64,000 nucleotides of DNA. It comes from Serratia liquefaciens. GTDB taxonomy: Bacteria; Pseudomonadota; Gammaproteobacteria; Enterobacterales; Enterobacteriaceae. The notes beneath the pieces are model-generated. The model had not been told where the DNA came from and ran no database searches. It saw only the letters and a list, made by a program, of their open reading frames with translations. Position 1 is the stretch's first letter; every line of letters begins with the position of its first letter. The stretch is taken from the NCBI RefSeq assembly GCF_027594825.1, contig NZ_CP088930.1:558001-622000 (forward strand), read 5' to 3'. This document shows positions 36,656 through 47,048 of the stretch, piece by piece. Both the position numbers and the translations under genes were made by a program.

Positions 36656-39328
36656 ATGGCTGTAACAAATGTCGCTGAACTGAACGAGCTAGTTGCACGT
36701 GTCAAAAAAGCCCAGCGCGAATATGCCAACTTCACTCAAGAGCAAGTTGATAAAATTTTCCGCGCTGCTGCCCTCGCCGCTGCCGATGCCCGTATTCCTC
36801 TGGCTAAAATGGCCGTTGAAGAATCCGGTATGGGTATCGTTGAAGATAAAGTGATCAAGAACCACTTCGCATCCGAGTTTATCTACAACGCCTATAAAGA
36901 TGAAAAAACCTGCGGTATCCTGTCTGAAGACGATACTTTCGGTACCATCACCATCGCCGAACCTATCGGCCTGATTTGCGGTATCGTACCCACCACCAAC
37001 CCAACTTCCACGGCGATTTTCAAAGCGTTAATCAGCCTGAAAACCCGTAACGGCATTATCTTCTCTCCGCACCCTCGTGCGAAAAACGCCACCAACAAAG
37101 CGGCAGATATCGTGCTGCAGGCAGCGATTGCCGCCGGTGCACCAAAAGACATCGTCGGCTGGATCGATCAGCCTACCGTTGAACTGTCCAACCAGCTGAT
37201 GCACCACCCTGACATCAACCTGATCCTGGCCACCGGTGGCCCAGGCATGGTTAAAGCGGCCTACAGCTCCGGCAAACCGGCCATCGGCGTGGGTGCAGGT
37301 AATACCCCGGTGGTGGTTGACGAAACGGCGGATATCAAACGCGTCGTGGCCTCTATTCTGATGTCTAAAACCTTCGACAGCGGTGTGATTTGCGCCTCTG
37401 AGCAATCCGTCATCGTGGTTGACTCCATCTATGATGCGGTGCGCGAACGTTTCGCTTCCCATGGCGGCTACATGCTGCAGGGTAAAGAACTGAAAGCCGT
37501 GCAGGACATCATCCTGAAAAACGGCGGTCTGAATGCGGCTATCGTCGGTCAGTCTGCACCGAAAATCGCTGAAATGGCAGGCATCAAAGTTCCGGCAAGC
37601 ACCAAGGTGCTGATCGGTGAAGTGAAGCTGGTCGATGAGTCAGAACCTTTCGCTCACGAAAAGCTGTCGCCAACGCTGGCCATGTATCGCGCCAAAGACT
37701 TTGAAGACGCGGTCAGCAAAGCGGAAAAACTGGTCGCCATGGGCGGTATCGGTCACACCTCTTGCCTGTACACCGACCAGGATAATCAGCCGGAACGCGT
37801 AGCCTTCTTCGGCGACAAGATGAAAACCGCGCGTATCCTGATCAACACCCCTGCTTCTCAGGGTGGTATCGGCGACCTGTACAACTTCAAACTCGCTCCG
37901 TCTCTGACGCTGGGCTGCGGTTCCTGGGGCGGTAACTCCATCTCTGAAAACGTCGGTCCAAAACACCTGATCAACAAGAAAACTGTAGCGAAGCGAGCAG
38001 AAAACATGTTGTGGCATAAACTTCCGAAATCAATCTACTTCCGCCGTGGCTCACTGCCAATCGCGCTGGAAGAAGTAGCGACCGACGGGGCAAAACGCGC
38101 CTTCATTGTGACCGACCGCTACCTGTTCAACAACGGCTATGCAGACCAGATCACTTCCGTTCTGAAGTCACACGGCATTGAAACCGAAGTGTTCTTCGAG
38201 GTTGAAGCGGATCCAACGCTGTCCATCGTTCGTAAAGGCGCTGAACAGATGAACTCCTTCAAGCCAGACGTGATCATCGCACTGGGCGGCGGTTCACCGA
38301 TGGATGCTGCGAAGATCATGTGGGTCCTGTACGAACATCCGGAAACCCACTTCGAAGACCTGGCGCTGCGCTTTATGGATATCCGTAAACGTATCTACAA
38401 GTTCCCGAAAATGGGAGTGAAGGCAAAAATGATTGCCGTCACCACCACTTCAGGCACCGGTTCAGAAGTTACGCCATTTGCGGTAGTGACCGACGACGTG
38501 ACCGGTCAGAAATACCCACTGGCAGATTACGCATTGACTCCTGACATGGCGATCGTTGACGCCAACCTGGTCATGAACATGCCGAAATCCCTGTGCGCCT
38601 TCGGTGGCCTGGATGCGGTAACTCACGCGCTGGAAGCTTATGTTTCAGTCCTGGCGAACGAATACTCCGACGGTCAGGCGCTGCAAGCGTTGAAACTGCT
38701 GAAAGAGTATCTGCCAGCAAGCTATAAAGAAGGCGCCAAGAACCCGGTAGCCCGTGAGCGCGTGCACAATGCCGCAACCATCGCCGGTATCGCGTTCGCC
38801 AACGCCTTCCTGGGGGTTTGCCACTCAATGGCCCACAAACTGGGCTCCGAGTTCCATATCCCACACGGTTTGGCCAACGCCATGCTGATCTCCAACGTCA
38901 TTCGTTATAACGCGAACGACAACCCGACCAAACAAACGGCTTTCAGCCAGTACGACCGCCCACAAGCACGTCGCCGCTACGCTGAAATCGCTGACCACCT
39001 CGGCCTGAGCGCACCGGGCGACCGTACCGCACAGAAAATCGAGAAGTTGCTGACCTGGTTGGACGAGATCAAGGCCGAACTGGGCATCCCTGCTTCAATC
39101 CGCGAAGCCGGCGTGCTGGAAGCCGATTTCCTGGCGAAAGTAGACAAGCTGTCTGAAGACGCCTTTGACGACCAGTGTACCGGTGCTAACCCACGTTATC
39201 CGCTGATTGCTGAACTCAAGCAAATCATGCTGGATACCTTCTACGGCCGTAAATTCAGCGAAGCGGTTGACGAAGAGGTTTTGGTCGCACCGGTTGCCGC
39301 CAAGACGGTAAAGAAGACCAAAAAATAA
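36656..39328 (+). CDS. adhE: Bifunctional acetaldehyde-CoA / alcohol dehydrogenase AdhE
   Basis: Converts acetyl-CoA to ethanol through acetaldehyde in fermentation and assembles into long spirosomes. 890 residues: an N-terminal aldehyde dehydrogenase domain (about 1-440) with catalytic Cys in SGVICASEQS, a linker, then an iron-dependent alcohol dehydrogenase domain (about 450-870) with GGGSPMDAAK and metal-binding histidines in HSMAHKLGSEFHIPHG. Strong ribosome site CAGGAG 8 bases upstream. Confidence 0.98.
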   Translation: MAVTNVAELNELVARVKKAQREYANFTQEQVDKIFRAAALAAADARIPLAKMAVEESGMGIVEDKVIKNHFASEFIYNAYKDEKTCGILSEDDTFGTITIAEPIGLICGIVPTTNPTSTAIFKALISLKTRNGIIFSPHPRAKNATNKAADIVLQAAIAAGAPKDIVGWIDQPTVELSNQLMHHPDINLILATGGPGMVKAAYSSGKPAIGVGAGNTPVVVDETADIKRVVASILMSKTFDSGVICASEQSVIVVDSIYDAVRERFASHGGYMLQGKELKAVQDIILKNGGLNAAIVGQSAPKIAEMAGIKVPASTKVLIGEVKLVDESEPFAHEKLSPTLAMYRAKDFEDAVSKAEKLVAMGGIGHTSCLYTDQDNQPERVAFFGDKMKTARILINTPASQGGIGDLYNFKLAPSLTLGCGSWGGNSISENVGPKHLINKKTVAKRAENMLWHKLPKSIYFRRGSLPIALEEVATDGAKRAFIVTDRYLFNNGYADQITSVLKSHGIETEVFFEVEADPTLSIVRKGAEQMNSFKPDVIIALGGGSPMDAAKIMWVLYEHPETHFEDLALRFMDIRKRIYKFPKMGVKAKMIAVTTTSGTGSEVTPFAVVTDDVTGQKYPLADYALTPDMAIVDANLVMNMPKSLCAFGGLDAVTHALEAYVSVLANEYSDGQALQALKLLKEYLPASYKEGAKNPVARERVHNAATIAGIAFANAFLGVCHSMAHKLGSEFHIPHGLANAMLISNVIRYNANDNPTKQTAFSQYDRPQARRRYAEIADHLGLSAPGDRTAQKIEKLLTWLDEIKAELGIPASIREAGVLEADFLAKVDKLSEDAFDDQCTGANPRYPLIAELKQIMLDTFYGRKFSEAVDEEVLVAPVAAKTVKKTKK

Positions 39329-39350
39329 CGGTTCATTGAATTGAGCCAAC

Positions 39351-39377
39351 AAAAAACCGCCGAAAGGCGGTTTTTTT
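39351..39377. terminator. Terminator between adhE and tdk
   Basis: AAAACCGCC-GAAA-GGCGGTTTT with GNRA loop, six A before and seven T after, so it works for both convergent genes. Confidence 0.93.
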
Positions 39378-39458
39378 ATGCGGCAGAGTCCATTCATCAA
39401 TCCGCCTTGAGCAATAGCGACAAAACGCGCTACAAGGCTCTCTGTTGCGCGCTGGAGG

Positions 39459-40043
39459 CTACTCCAATGCCTCTATCGCTTCCTTGTAATGTTTGCGGCA
39501 GACGGAGACGTAGCTTTCGTTACCACCAATCACCACCTGTTCACCGGCATGCATCGCCTTCCCGCTCTCATCGAGTCGCAGCACCATATTCGCCTTACGC
39601 CCGCAGTGGCAAATGGTTTTCAACTCCACCAATTTGTCTGCCCAGGCCAGCAAATATTGACTGCCAATAAACAGTTCACCCAGGAAGTCGGTACGCAAGC
39701 CGTAACACAGCACCGGAATATCCAGCTGATCGACAACATCGCACAATTGCTCGACCTGCTGTTTCGTCAGGAACTGACTTTCATCCAGCAGAACGCAGTG
39801 TACAGGCTGCTGCTGATGTTCCTGCGCAATCATCGCAAAGAGCATCGAGTCATTATTATACAGCTGTGCCTGGGAAGACAGGCCGATCCGCGAGCTCACC
39901 TTACCCACGCCAAAACGGTGATCTATTTCAGCGGTAAACACCAGTGTACGCATACCACGTTCTTGATAATTATATGAAGATTGCAACAGCGCGGTAGATT
40001 TCCCTGCATTCATAGCAGAGTAATAAAAATAAAGTTGAGCCAT
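39459..40043 (-). CDS. tdk: Thymidine kinase
   Basis: Phosphorylates thymidine in pyrimidine salvage. 194 residues: P-loop SAMNAGKST at 9-17, DESQFL with the catalytic Glu, and zinc cysteines in ICHCGRKA and VCRKH. The start at 40043 (MAQLYFYY) begins at the first conserved strand, while the open frame upstream to 40106 has no homology. Same neighbours (adhE, hns) as in E. coli. Confidence 0.95.
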   Translation of the reverse strand: MAQLYFYYSAMNAGKSTALLQSSYNYQERGMRTLVFTAEIDHRFGVGKVSSRIGLSSQAQLYNNDSMLFAMIAQEHQQQPVHCVLLDESQFLTKQQVEQLCDVVDQLDIPVLCYGLRTDFLGELFIGSQYLLAWADKLVELKTICHCGRKANMVLRLDESGKAMHAGEQVVIGGNESYVSVCRKHYKEAIEALE

Positions 40044-40675
40044 GGGCCCGCTACTCCAATGGTATAAGAAATATTCAGCGGTTGATTCAGCAGCCAAGTG
40101 TACCATAAGGCGACAACCGGCTTACACCACCGGATTAATCAATATCCTGCCCAGACGAATACCAGACTTTCAAATGAAACATTCCGTTCTGCTCACATAG
40201 GGCTTTAACATCTATTTACAGGATGGTTTCTGCCTGTCATCACATTTAATTACTACTAATGATTAGCGCCCGGCATTAATGGTTATGCCAATGCTGTGAC
40301 ACGCCCCTGCAACAGAGGCCGGTGCGTAAGATTAAATCTATTAACCCCACCGGGCGTTGCGCCTGAGTATTTAATGACATAAAACAGCCCAGGGTACAGT
40401 TCTTGACGATATCTTTACTCATATACCCCTATTGTTTACAGTGTTGGCAGACTAAAACACGTGATTTAACCCACAGAATTCAGAGTAATATTGATATAAA
40501 ACACAATTATAACTTAGTCATGAATGCCTTTGTGGCGCAGCAAACATACCGTGGCTGTAGAAAATTTGACTTAAAAATGGAGGTTGTAATACTTATCTCC
40601 CCTGCCTATATTAGCCCGAGAGTTCTGATTAGGTCTTTTAAAAGGTAAATTTGAGCGTTCCTTTCAATTTGGCTA
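40044..40675 (+). promoter_or_regulatory. AT-rich hns upstream region
   Basis: About 630 bases between divergent tdk and hns with no convincing gene. It is A/T rich, particularly 40380-40680, which suits H-NS autorepression and Fis control known for hns. A 81-codon open frame at 40403-40648 lacks a ribosome site and recognisable features. Confidence 0.45.
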
Positions 40676-40704
40676 TTGCAGAAAAGAAAAGAGCACTCTA
40701 TTAT
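40676..40704 (+). promoter_or_regulatory. hns: hns promoter
   Basis: -35 TTGCAG (40676-40681), 17-bp spacer, -10 TATTAT (40699-40704). The start would be near 40711, giving a leader of about 35 bases, similar to E. coli hns. Confidence 0.7.
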
Positions 40705-40745
40705 TATCCAGACGCCCCCCACCAATATAATTTGAGACTAGGACA

Positions 40746-41153
40746 ATGAGCGAAGCATTAAAGATTTTGAACAACATCCGTACTCTCCGCGCTCAGGCAA
40801 GAGAATGCAGCCTGGAAACGCTGGAAGAGATGCTTGAAAAACTGGAAGTTGTTGTGAACGAACGTCGCGAAGAAGACAGCCAGGCTCAAGCAGAAGTTGA
40901 AGAACGCACCCGTAAACTGCAGCAATATCGTGAAATGCTGATTGCTGACGGTATTGATCCAAATGAACTGCTGCAAACTATGGCTGCAACTAAAGCCGCT
41001 GGTAAAGCTAAACGTGCAGCACGTCCGGCTAAATACCAATATAAAGATGAAAACGGTGAACTGAAAACCTGGACTGGCCAGGGCCGTACTCCAGCAGTGA
41101 TTAAGAAAGCTATCGAAGAGCAAGGTAAATCTCTGGACGATTTCCTGCTGTAA
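40746..41153 (+). CDS. hns: Nucleoid-associated protein H-NS
   Basis: Silences AT-rich and horizontally acquired genes and shapes the nucleoid. 135 residues: an N-terminal coiled-coil oligomerisation region (about 1-80, rich in Glu/Arg heptads), a flexible Ala/Lys linker and a C-terminal DNA-binding domain with the AT-hook-like TGQGRTP loop. The sequence [20 protein letters not shown] is typical. Codon use is that of a highly expressed gene. Confidence 0.98.
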   Translation: MSEALKILNNIRTLRAQARECSLETLEEMLEKLEVVVNERREEDSQAQAEVEERTRKLQQYREMLIADGIDPNELLQTMAATKAAGKAKRAARPAKYQYKDENGELKTWTGQGRTPAVIKKAIEEQGKSLDDFLL

Positions 41154-41173
41154 TAGCATTCCAGTTACATGTT

Positions 41174-41199
41174 AAAAAGGCTCCCAAGGGAGCCTTTTT
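41174..41199 (+). terminator. Terminator of hns
   Basis: AAAAAGGCTCCC-AA-GGGAGCCTTTTT, 20 bases past the stop. Confidence 0.93.
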
Positions 41200-41314
41200 G
41201 TTATGCTTATTTTCACGCTGCTTAGAACCTTCGTTCGGCTTTGCGTAATTATCCTAATGGGCGGCTTCGTTAATCCGCTATCTAACGGCTGAGTCCCTAC
41301 GGTTTTCCAAAGCA

Positions 41315-41337
41315 TAAAAAAGGGGCCTGAGCCCCTT
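41315..41337 (-). terminator. Terminator of the ugd-epimerase unit
   Basis: On the minus strand AAGGGGC-TCAG-GCCCCTT followed by TTTT, 22 bases after the epimerase stop. Confidence 0.88.
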
Positions 41338-41359
41338 ATTGCATTAACGCACTGCTCAA

Positions 41360-42370
41360 TTACTGAGCTTTATAAAATGATTTATACCATTCAACAAAGC
41401 GTTTCACGCCTTCTTCAACGCTGGTTTCCGGCTTGAATCCAATCACGCGATAGAGCTCTGCGGTATCGGCACTGGTATCTAACACGTCGCCAGGTTGCAT
41501 AGGCAGCATATTTTTACGCGCTTCGATCCCCAACGCCTGTTCCAGCGCACTGATATATTTCATCAGCTTCACCGGGCTGCTGTTGCCGATATTATAGACA
41601 TGGTATGGGGCAGAACTGGTCGCCGGCGATCCCTGCTCTACCGTCCAGTCAGCATTTGGCTGAGGAATAACCGCCTGCAAGCGGACAATAGCCTCGGCAA
41701 TATCGTCGATGTAGGTAAAGTCACGGTGCATCTCGCCGTGGTTATATACATCAATACTGTCACCCGCCAATATGGCCTTGGTGAATTTGAACAGCGCCAT
41801 ATCTGGACGCCCCCACGGGCCATAGACGGTAAAGAAACGCAGGCCGGTGGTTGGGAGACCATATAGGTGAGAGTAGCTGTGCGACATCAACTCATTGGCT
41901 TTCTTGGTTGCCGCATACAATGATATCGGGTGGTCGACCGAATCTTCAGTCGCAAATGGCAGCTTTCGATTCAGACCATATACCGAGCTGGAAGAAGCAT
42001 ATAACAGATGCTCGACTTTATTGTGTCGGCAGCCTTCCAGCACGTTTAAATGCCCAATAAGATTCGAGTCCGCATACGCCAGAGGATTTTCCAGCGAATA
42101 ACGCACCCCGGCCTGCGCACCCAGATGGATTACCCGCTGAAACTGGTGCTCGGCGAACAGCTGCGCCATCCCTTCTCGATCGGCCAAATCCAGCTTAATA
42201 AACCGGAAGGCAGGCTTATCCGCCAGCAGATCAAGACGGGCCATTTTCAGACCCACATCATAATAATCATTCAGGTTGTCGATACCGACAACCTGATGAC
42301 CTGCGGCCAACAAACGCTCAGCAGTATGATAACCAATAAAGCCTGCCGCGCCTGTAACCAGGAATTTCAT
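41360..42370 (-). CDS. uge: UDP-glucuronate/galacturonate 4-epimerase
   Basis: Extended short-chain dehydrogenase of 336 residues that interconverts UDP-glucuronate and UDP-galacturonate for capsule or lipopolysaccharide. Rossmann motif GAAGFIG at 7-13; catalytic Ser and YxxxK in SSSSVYGLN and SLYAATKKANE; family signature RFFTVYGPWGRPDMALFKF. Closest in memory to Klebsiella Uge. The start at 42370 follows AGGG at 8 bases. It lies 9 bases behind ugd, whose product supplies its substrate. Inserted between hns and galU relative to E. coli. Confidence 0.9.
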   Translation of the reverse strand: MKFLVTGAAGFIGYHTAERLLAAGHQVVGIDNLNDYYDVGLKMARLDLLADKPAFRFIKLDLADREGMAQLFAEHQFQRVIHLGAQAGVRYSLENPLAYADSNLIGHLNVLEGCRHNKVEHLLYASSSSVYGLNRKLPFATEDSVDHPISLYAATKKANELMSHSYSHLYGLPTTGLRFFTVYGPWGRPDMALFKFTKAILAGDSIDVYNHGEMHRDFTYIDDIAEAIVRLQAVIPQPNADWTVEQGSPATSSAPYHVYNIGNSSPVKLMKYISALEQALGIEARKNMLPMQPGDVLDTSADTAELYRVIGFKPETSVEEGVKRFVEWYKSFYKAQ

Positions 42371-42379
42371 AGTCAACCC

Positions 42380-43723
42380 TTAAATAACCGGCTGAATGGA
42401 CGCACCGCGACCAATCGCATAATAAGTAAAGCCTCGGCTTTCCAGACGCTCTGGATCAAACAGGTTGCGGCCATCAAAGATCACTGGCTGCTTCAGCGCA
42501 CCCTTAATCACATCGAAATCCGGCGCACGGAAGTTCTGCCACTCGGTACAGATAACCAAAGCATCAGCGCCATGCAACGCCGCTTCTTTGGTCCCTACCA
42601 GCTTCAGGTCATCACGTTGGCCGTAGATACGTTGCACTTCATTCATTGCTTCAGGATCGTAAGCCTGAACGATAGCGCCCGCTTCCCACAACTGCTCCAT
42701 CAACACACGGCTGGAGGCTTCGCGCATATCGTCGGTGTTCGGTTTGAATGCCAAGCCCCATAACGCAAAGGTTTTGCCTTTCAGGTCTTCACCGAAATGA
42801 TGTTTGATAAATTTGGTCAGCTTATACTTCTGCTGATAGTTGACCTGCTCTACGGCCTGCAACAGTTTTGGCTGGTAACCAATATGTTCCGCAGTACGGA
42901 TCAGCGCCTGAACGTCTTTCGGGAAGCAGGAGCCGCCGTAACCGCAGCCTGGATAGATAAAGTGATAACCGATACGGGAATCTGAACCGATACCCTGGCG
43001 CACTTTCTCAATATCTGCCCCCAGCATTTCGGCCAGGTTAGACATTTCGTTCATAAAGCTGATTTTGGTCGCCAGCATGCAGTTGGCGGCATATTTGGTC
43101 AACTCGGCACTGCGAATATCCATCATGATCATGCGATCGTGATTGCGGTTAAACGGTTCGTACAGTTCACGGATTGGTTCGATCACATCTTTGTTATCGG
43201 TACCGATAACGATGCGCTCAGGACGCATGCAGTCTGCTACCGCCGCCCCTTCCTTCAAAAATTCCGGATTGGAAACCACATCGAAAGGCACTTTGCTGCC
43301 ACGTTTTTGCAGGGTTTCTTCCATCACCTGGCGGACTTTATCTGCAGTACCGACCGGCACGGTAGATTTGTCGATCACCACTTTGTGTTCGGTCATGTGT
43401 TCCGCGATGGTACGCGCAACGGCAGTCACATATTTCAGGTCGGCAGAACCGTCTTCATCCGGCGGCGTCCCCACCGCGATAAACTGAATGGTACCATGCG
43501 CCACCCCAGCTTTAGCATCGGTGGTAAAATGCAGGCGGCCGGCTTCATAGTTCTGCTGAACCAACGGCGTTAAGCCAGGCTCAAAAATAGGGATATTCCC
43601 TTTCTTCAGGTTTTCGACTTTACGTTCGTCTATATCAATACACATAACGTCGTGGCCGACTTCAGCCAACACCGCAGCCTGCACCAGGCCAACATAGCCA
43701 ATACCAAAAACTGTTACTTTCAT
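42380..43723 (-). CDS. ugd: UDP-glucose 6-dehydrogenase
   Basis: Oxidises UDP-glucose to UDP-glucuronate with two NAD+. 447 residues: GIGYVGL NAD motif at 7-13, [15 protein letters not shown] [15 protein letters not shown], the substrate segment [16 protein letters not shown], and catalytic Cys in [12 protein letters not shown]. It is preceded by galU, which makes its substrate, so galU-ugd-uge form a short UDP-sugar pathway. UDP-glucuronate feeds capsule, colanic-type polymers or lipid A aminoarabinose. Confidence 0.96.
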   Translation of the reverse strand: MKVTVFGIGYVGLVQAAVLAEVGHDVMCIDIDERKVENLKKGNIPIFEPGLTPLVQQNYEAGRLHFTTDAKAGVAHGTIQFIAVGTPPDEDGSADLKYVTAVARTIAEHMTEHKVVIDKSTVPVGTADKVRQVMEETLQKRGSKVPFDVVSNPEFLKEGAAVADCMRPERIVIGTDNKDVIEPIRELYEPFNRNHDRMIMMDIRSAELTKYAANCMLATKISFMNEMSNLAEMLGADIEKVRQGIGSDSRIGYHFIYPGCGYGGSCFPKDVQALIRTAEHIGYQPKLLQAVEQVNYQQKYKLTKFIKHHFGEDLKGKTFALWGLAFKPNTDDMREASSRVLMEQLWEAGAIVQAYDPEAMNEVQRIYGQRDDLKLVGTKEAALHGADALVICTEWQNFRAPDFDVIKGALKQPVIFDGRNLFDPERLESRGFTYYAIGRGASIQPVI

Positions 43724-43766
43724 GGGAAAATCCTAGTTTTTCAAATTAAGACGAAAGATAAATAAA

Positions 43767-44684
43767 TTATTCTTTATCAGCGGCCAGTAACTGATTCAAC
43801 CACTGCGTAAAATCTTTGCCAAGTGCAGGATGCCGCATGCCGTATTCGACAAACGCCTGCATGTAACCCAGCTTATTGCCGCAGTCATGGCTGATCCCTT
43901 TCAGGTGATAGGCTTCAACCGTTTCTTGCTGCATCAGCATTTCAATGCTGTCAGTGAGCTGGATTTCATTGCCGGCGCCTGGAGGCGTTTTCGACAGCAG
44001 CGGCCAAATGTCGGCAGAAAGCACGTAGCGCCCTACAATCGCCAGATCGGAAGGTGCTTCGTCCGGCGATGGCTTTTCGACGACGCTGACCATCGGTGCA
44101 CTTTCACCCGGCTGCAGTTCATAGCCTTTGCAGTCGGCTACGCCGTAATTACCGACATCTTTGTGCGGTACGGGTTCAACCATGATCTGGCTGATGCCGG
44201 TTTGTTCAAACCGTTGCAGCATTTCGTGCAAGTTGTCTTTTTTAAGATCGGCGCTGTACTCATCAAGGATCACGTCAGGTAAAATCACGGCCACCGGCTC
44301 GTCACCCACCAGCGGATAGGCACACATAATGGCGTGCCCCAGCCCTTTGGCGACGCCCTGACGCACCTGCATCACGGTCACGCCCTTTGGACAGATGGAC
44401 TGAACTTCGTCCAGCAACTGACGCTTAACGCGCTTTTCCAGCATCGCTTCCAATTCAAAGCTGGTATCGAAATGGTTTTCGATCGAATTCTTGGAGGAAT
44501 GGGTAACCAGCACAATCTCGTTAATCCCTGCAGCAATACATTCATTAACCACGTATTGGATCAGGGGTTTGTCGACCAGCGGCAGCATTTCTTTTGGAAT
44601 GGCTTTTGTCGCCGGTAACATCCGTGTTCCCAAGCCTGCAACCGGGATCACAGCCTTTCTGACTTTACGATTTACAGCAGGCAT
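43767..44684 (-). CDS. galU: UTP-glucose-1-phosphate uridylyltransferase
   Basis: Makes UDP-glucose from UTP and glucose 1-phosphate. 305 residues with the nucleotide-binding [19 protein letters not shown] near 17-35, [26 protein letters not shown] and [24 protein letters not shown] lies just before the ATG. In E. coli hns is adjacent; here ugd and the epimerase intervene in the same direction. Confidence 0.97.
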   Translation of the reverse strand: MPAVNRKVRKAVIPVAGLGTRMLPATKAIPKEMLPLVDKPLIQYVVNECIAAGINEIVLVTHSSKNSIENHFDTSFELEAMLEKRVKRQLLDEVQSICPKGVTVMQVRQGVAKGLGHAIMCAYPLVGDEPVAVILPDVILDEYSADLKKDNLHEMLQRFEQTGISQIMVEPVPHKDVGNYGVADCKGYELQPGESAPMVSVVEKPSPDEAPSDLAIVGRYVLSADIWPLLSKTPPGAGNEIQLTDSIEMLMQQETVEAYHLKGISHDCGNKLGYMQAFVEYGMRHPALGKDFTQWLNQLLAADKE

Positions 44685-44880
44685 TATTTCCTCTCTTAAT
44701 AGCGCTCACTTTATGAGCTTTTCGCCATATAAAAACCTTCGGAGTATACCAGCTTATGACTGTCTGGCATTAACCGCAGCACAAATAGAAAGAATTTAGG
44801 ACAATTACCCAAGGGGTTAACTGAGGTAAAAATAATCACGTCAAATATCTGGATTTCAAATACTATTTCGGTCGTTGGGA

Positions 44881-45894
44881 TTATTCGGCACTGAGCATCA
44901 ACCGCAGTCGCCCACCTGAGCCCCAGACCTGGCACTGCCAGGCAGCGCAGTGTTGACTGATTTGATTCATGTACGTCGCACCCAGCGTGCCAAGCGGCAC
45001 GCCGTTGCTCAATTGAATTTGATTGTCGCCGGTATTTACATTGGCATGCAGGCCAGCGGAGACCAGGATCAGGTTCTTATATTCGGCGTGGTAATAACCC
45101 ACCAGCAGTGGGAATTGCCCTTCCAACCGGCCCTGACGTAATAATTGATTAACTTGTTTTAACAATGCGCTCATTTGCGGCAGCCTTTGACGCTGATTCG
45201 CTAAATGATCCTGCAATAATCCATTAAATAAAGCTCGCAACAGTAACGCCGCCAATACGCCATTATCCCCTGCACGCGTCACATCCAGACAATAGAAAGC
45301 CAGATCTTTATCCGACAGCGCCGCAATATCCAGCACTAGCCCGGGGTTTTCTCCGGTGGTCAATTGCCGATAATTAATCCGGCAATGGGCAACGGTCTGC
45401 TGCACCGGGGGTTGTAACTGCTTGAGCAGCTTCACCGCTTCGGAAGGGTTTTTACTCAGCGCGTCCCAGTCCTGTAACAGCTCGACTTCTTCAATCGCTG
45501 GGGAAGTGAACATATTGGGATACAGGCAACCCAGCACCGCCTCTCGCAGACGATTAAGATCGGTCACCGGCTTTAACAGCACGTCCTGCACGCCTAACCG
45601 CAGCATTTTGGCGATATCGGCCATTTTATCGGTCGCCGATATCACCAACACCGGAATTTGCACGCCCTGCAGGCGCAGATGCTCGACAAACTCTATCCCG
45701 TCCATTTCCGGCATTGCCAGATCACACAGGATTAAATCCGGGTGAACGTCATCCACCAGGCTCAAGGCCAGCAAACCATTGGGCGCCTCACTGGTTTCTG
45801 CTCCCAACGATTTCAGATAGCCAACAAGCACCGAACGAAAAACCAGTTCGTCCTCGACCACCAAAATGCGCTTGTCAGTCAATGGTAATGCCAT
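44881..45894 (-). CDS. rssB: Response-regulator adaptor RssB
   Basis: Delivers the stationary-phase sigma factor RpoS to the ClpXP protease. 337 residues, exactly the E. coli length: receiver domain (about 8-125) with phosphoacceptor D58 in LCDLAMPEMDG and Lys in VLLKPV, then a degenerate PP2C-like effector domain (PGLVLDIAALSDKDLAFYCLDVTRAG). The start at 45894 follows GAGG at 8 bases; longer in-frame starts at 45918 and 45945 are less likely. Confidence 0.95.
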   Translation of the reverse strand: MALPLTDKRILVVEDELVFRSVLVGYLKSLGAETSEAPNGLLALSLVDDVHPDLILCDLAMPEMDGIEFVEHLRLQGVQIPVLVISATDKMADIAKMLRLGVQDVLLKPVTDLNRLREAVLGCLYPNMFTSPAIEEVELLQDWDALSKNPSEAVKLLKQLQPPVQQTVAHCRINYRQLTTGENPGLVLDIAALSDKDLAFYCLDVTRAGDNGVLAALLLRALFNGLLQDHLANQRQRLPQMSALLKQVNQLLRQGRLEGQFPLLVGYYHAEYKNLILVSAGLHANVNTGDNQIQLSNGVPLGTLGATYMNQISQHCAAWQCQVWGSGGRLRLMLSAE

Positions 45895-45999
45895 CAGCCG
45901 TGCCTCTTCCCTTTCCATAGTGTAATAGTGGCTCAAAAAGGCCATTTATGCTTGCCGGAAATTTTTCCAACGGTGGGGTATTCTCCCGAGAACCGGCGA

Positions 46000-46905
46000 T
46001 TATTTGTTTTTTATCAACGGCAATAGCATGTCGATCTGTTTTTCCACCGCCAGTTTTCCGGCGGCTATCGCCTCATCGGCGCGATGGAAATCCAGCGTCG
46101 AAATCTGAGGACAATAAGGTTGAATCAACACATCAGGCGGATCGCCGGCCATGCGGTTGCGTTTCAGGCGATTTTCCAGAACCTGGATCGACGTCCCCAT
46201 GATCTCCATCGCCGTAGGCGTGAAGTTGGGCTTTCTGGTGGTCATTTTGCTGATGCGTTCCCTTAAGCGCCCCCGCCAGTTGCGGGCAGGAAGATCTTGC
46301 GGCGCCTCCACATCGTGATTGCGCACCGAGAATAAGTCCTGCTGCATTAAATGAGCATCATGCTGCAAATCGACGGCGATGACGATGTCGGCTCCCAATG
46401 CCCTGGTCAATGAAATCGGCACAGGATTCACCACTGCGCCATCCACCAGCCAATAGCCATCAAACCAGACAGGTGCCAACAGGCCCGGCATGCTGCACGA
46501 CGCACGAACCGCCTGATGAATATCGCCCTCCGTCAACCACAGCTCGCGTCCGGTACTGAGATTGGTTGCCACGGCGCCGAATTTGAGTGAGCACTCGGCG
46601 ATATCATCGATCTTCAGCAATTGCCCCACCGCGTTGAAAACCCGTTCGCCGCGTAGCAATCCGCCCCGCTGCCAGGACAAGTCCATCAACCGGATCACGT
46701 CCCAATAGCTGAACGAACGTACCCAGGTTTCCATGGCAGGCAAACGGTGGCTGGCAAAAGCGGCCCCCACCAGGGCGCCCACCGAGCAACCCGCTACTAT
46801 ATCGACTTCAACGCCCAATTTCTTTAGCGCGTTGATCACGCCGATATGCGCCCACCCTTTCGCCGAACCCGCGCCCAATGCCAATCCAATCTTTATTTTT
46901 CGCAT
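46000..46905 (-). CDS. rssA: Patatin-like protein RssA
   Basis: A 301-residue patatin-like phospholipase-fold protein. Oxyanion GAGSAKG, nucleophile in GCSVG (GxSxG), and catalytic Asp in VDGAVVNPVPIS. The C-terminal QVLENRLKRNRMAGDPPDVLIQP is characteristic of RssA. It is co-directional with rssB, 105 bases away, as in E. coli; in Serratia marcescens the name rssA/rssB is also used for an unrelated swarming system, which this is not. The start at 46905 (MRKIKIGLAL) matches the family. Confidence 0.93.
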   Translation of the reverse strand: MRKIKIGLALGAGSAKGWAHIGVINALKKLGVEVDIVAGCSVGALVGAAFASHRLPAMETWVRSFSYWDVIRLMDLSWQRGGLLRGERVFNAVGQLLKIDDIAECSLKFGAVATNLSTGRELWLTEGDIHQAVRASCSMPGLLAPVWFDGYWLVDGAVVNPVPISLTRALGADIVIAVDLQHDAHLMQQDLFSVRNHDVEAPQDLPARNWRGRLRERISKMTTRKPNFTPTAMEIMGTSIQVLENRLKRNRMAGDPPDVLIQPYCPQISTLDFHRADEAIAAGKLAVEKQIDMLLPLIKNK

Positions 46906-47048
46906 ACTTTCCGCCCTTTGCCCGGTGAATTGTATCAATGACGCTGTCAGCGTAGATTGTCACGATCGAATAATGTTAGGTAACATATGCGCTAAATTTC
47001 TTTCGGCATCGGCCCGTTCCTCAGGTTCCGGCCATTTTAGGAGTCACC

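Noticed and set aside
40403..40648. An 81-codon open frame upstream of hns
   Set aside because: No ribosome site, no recognisable domain, unusual composition for a gene, and located in AT-rich regulatory DNA.
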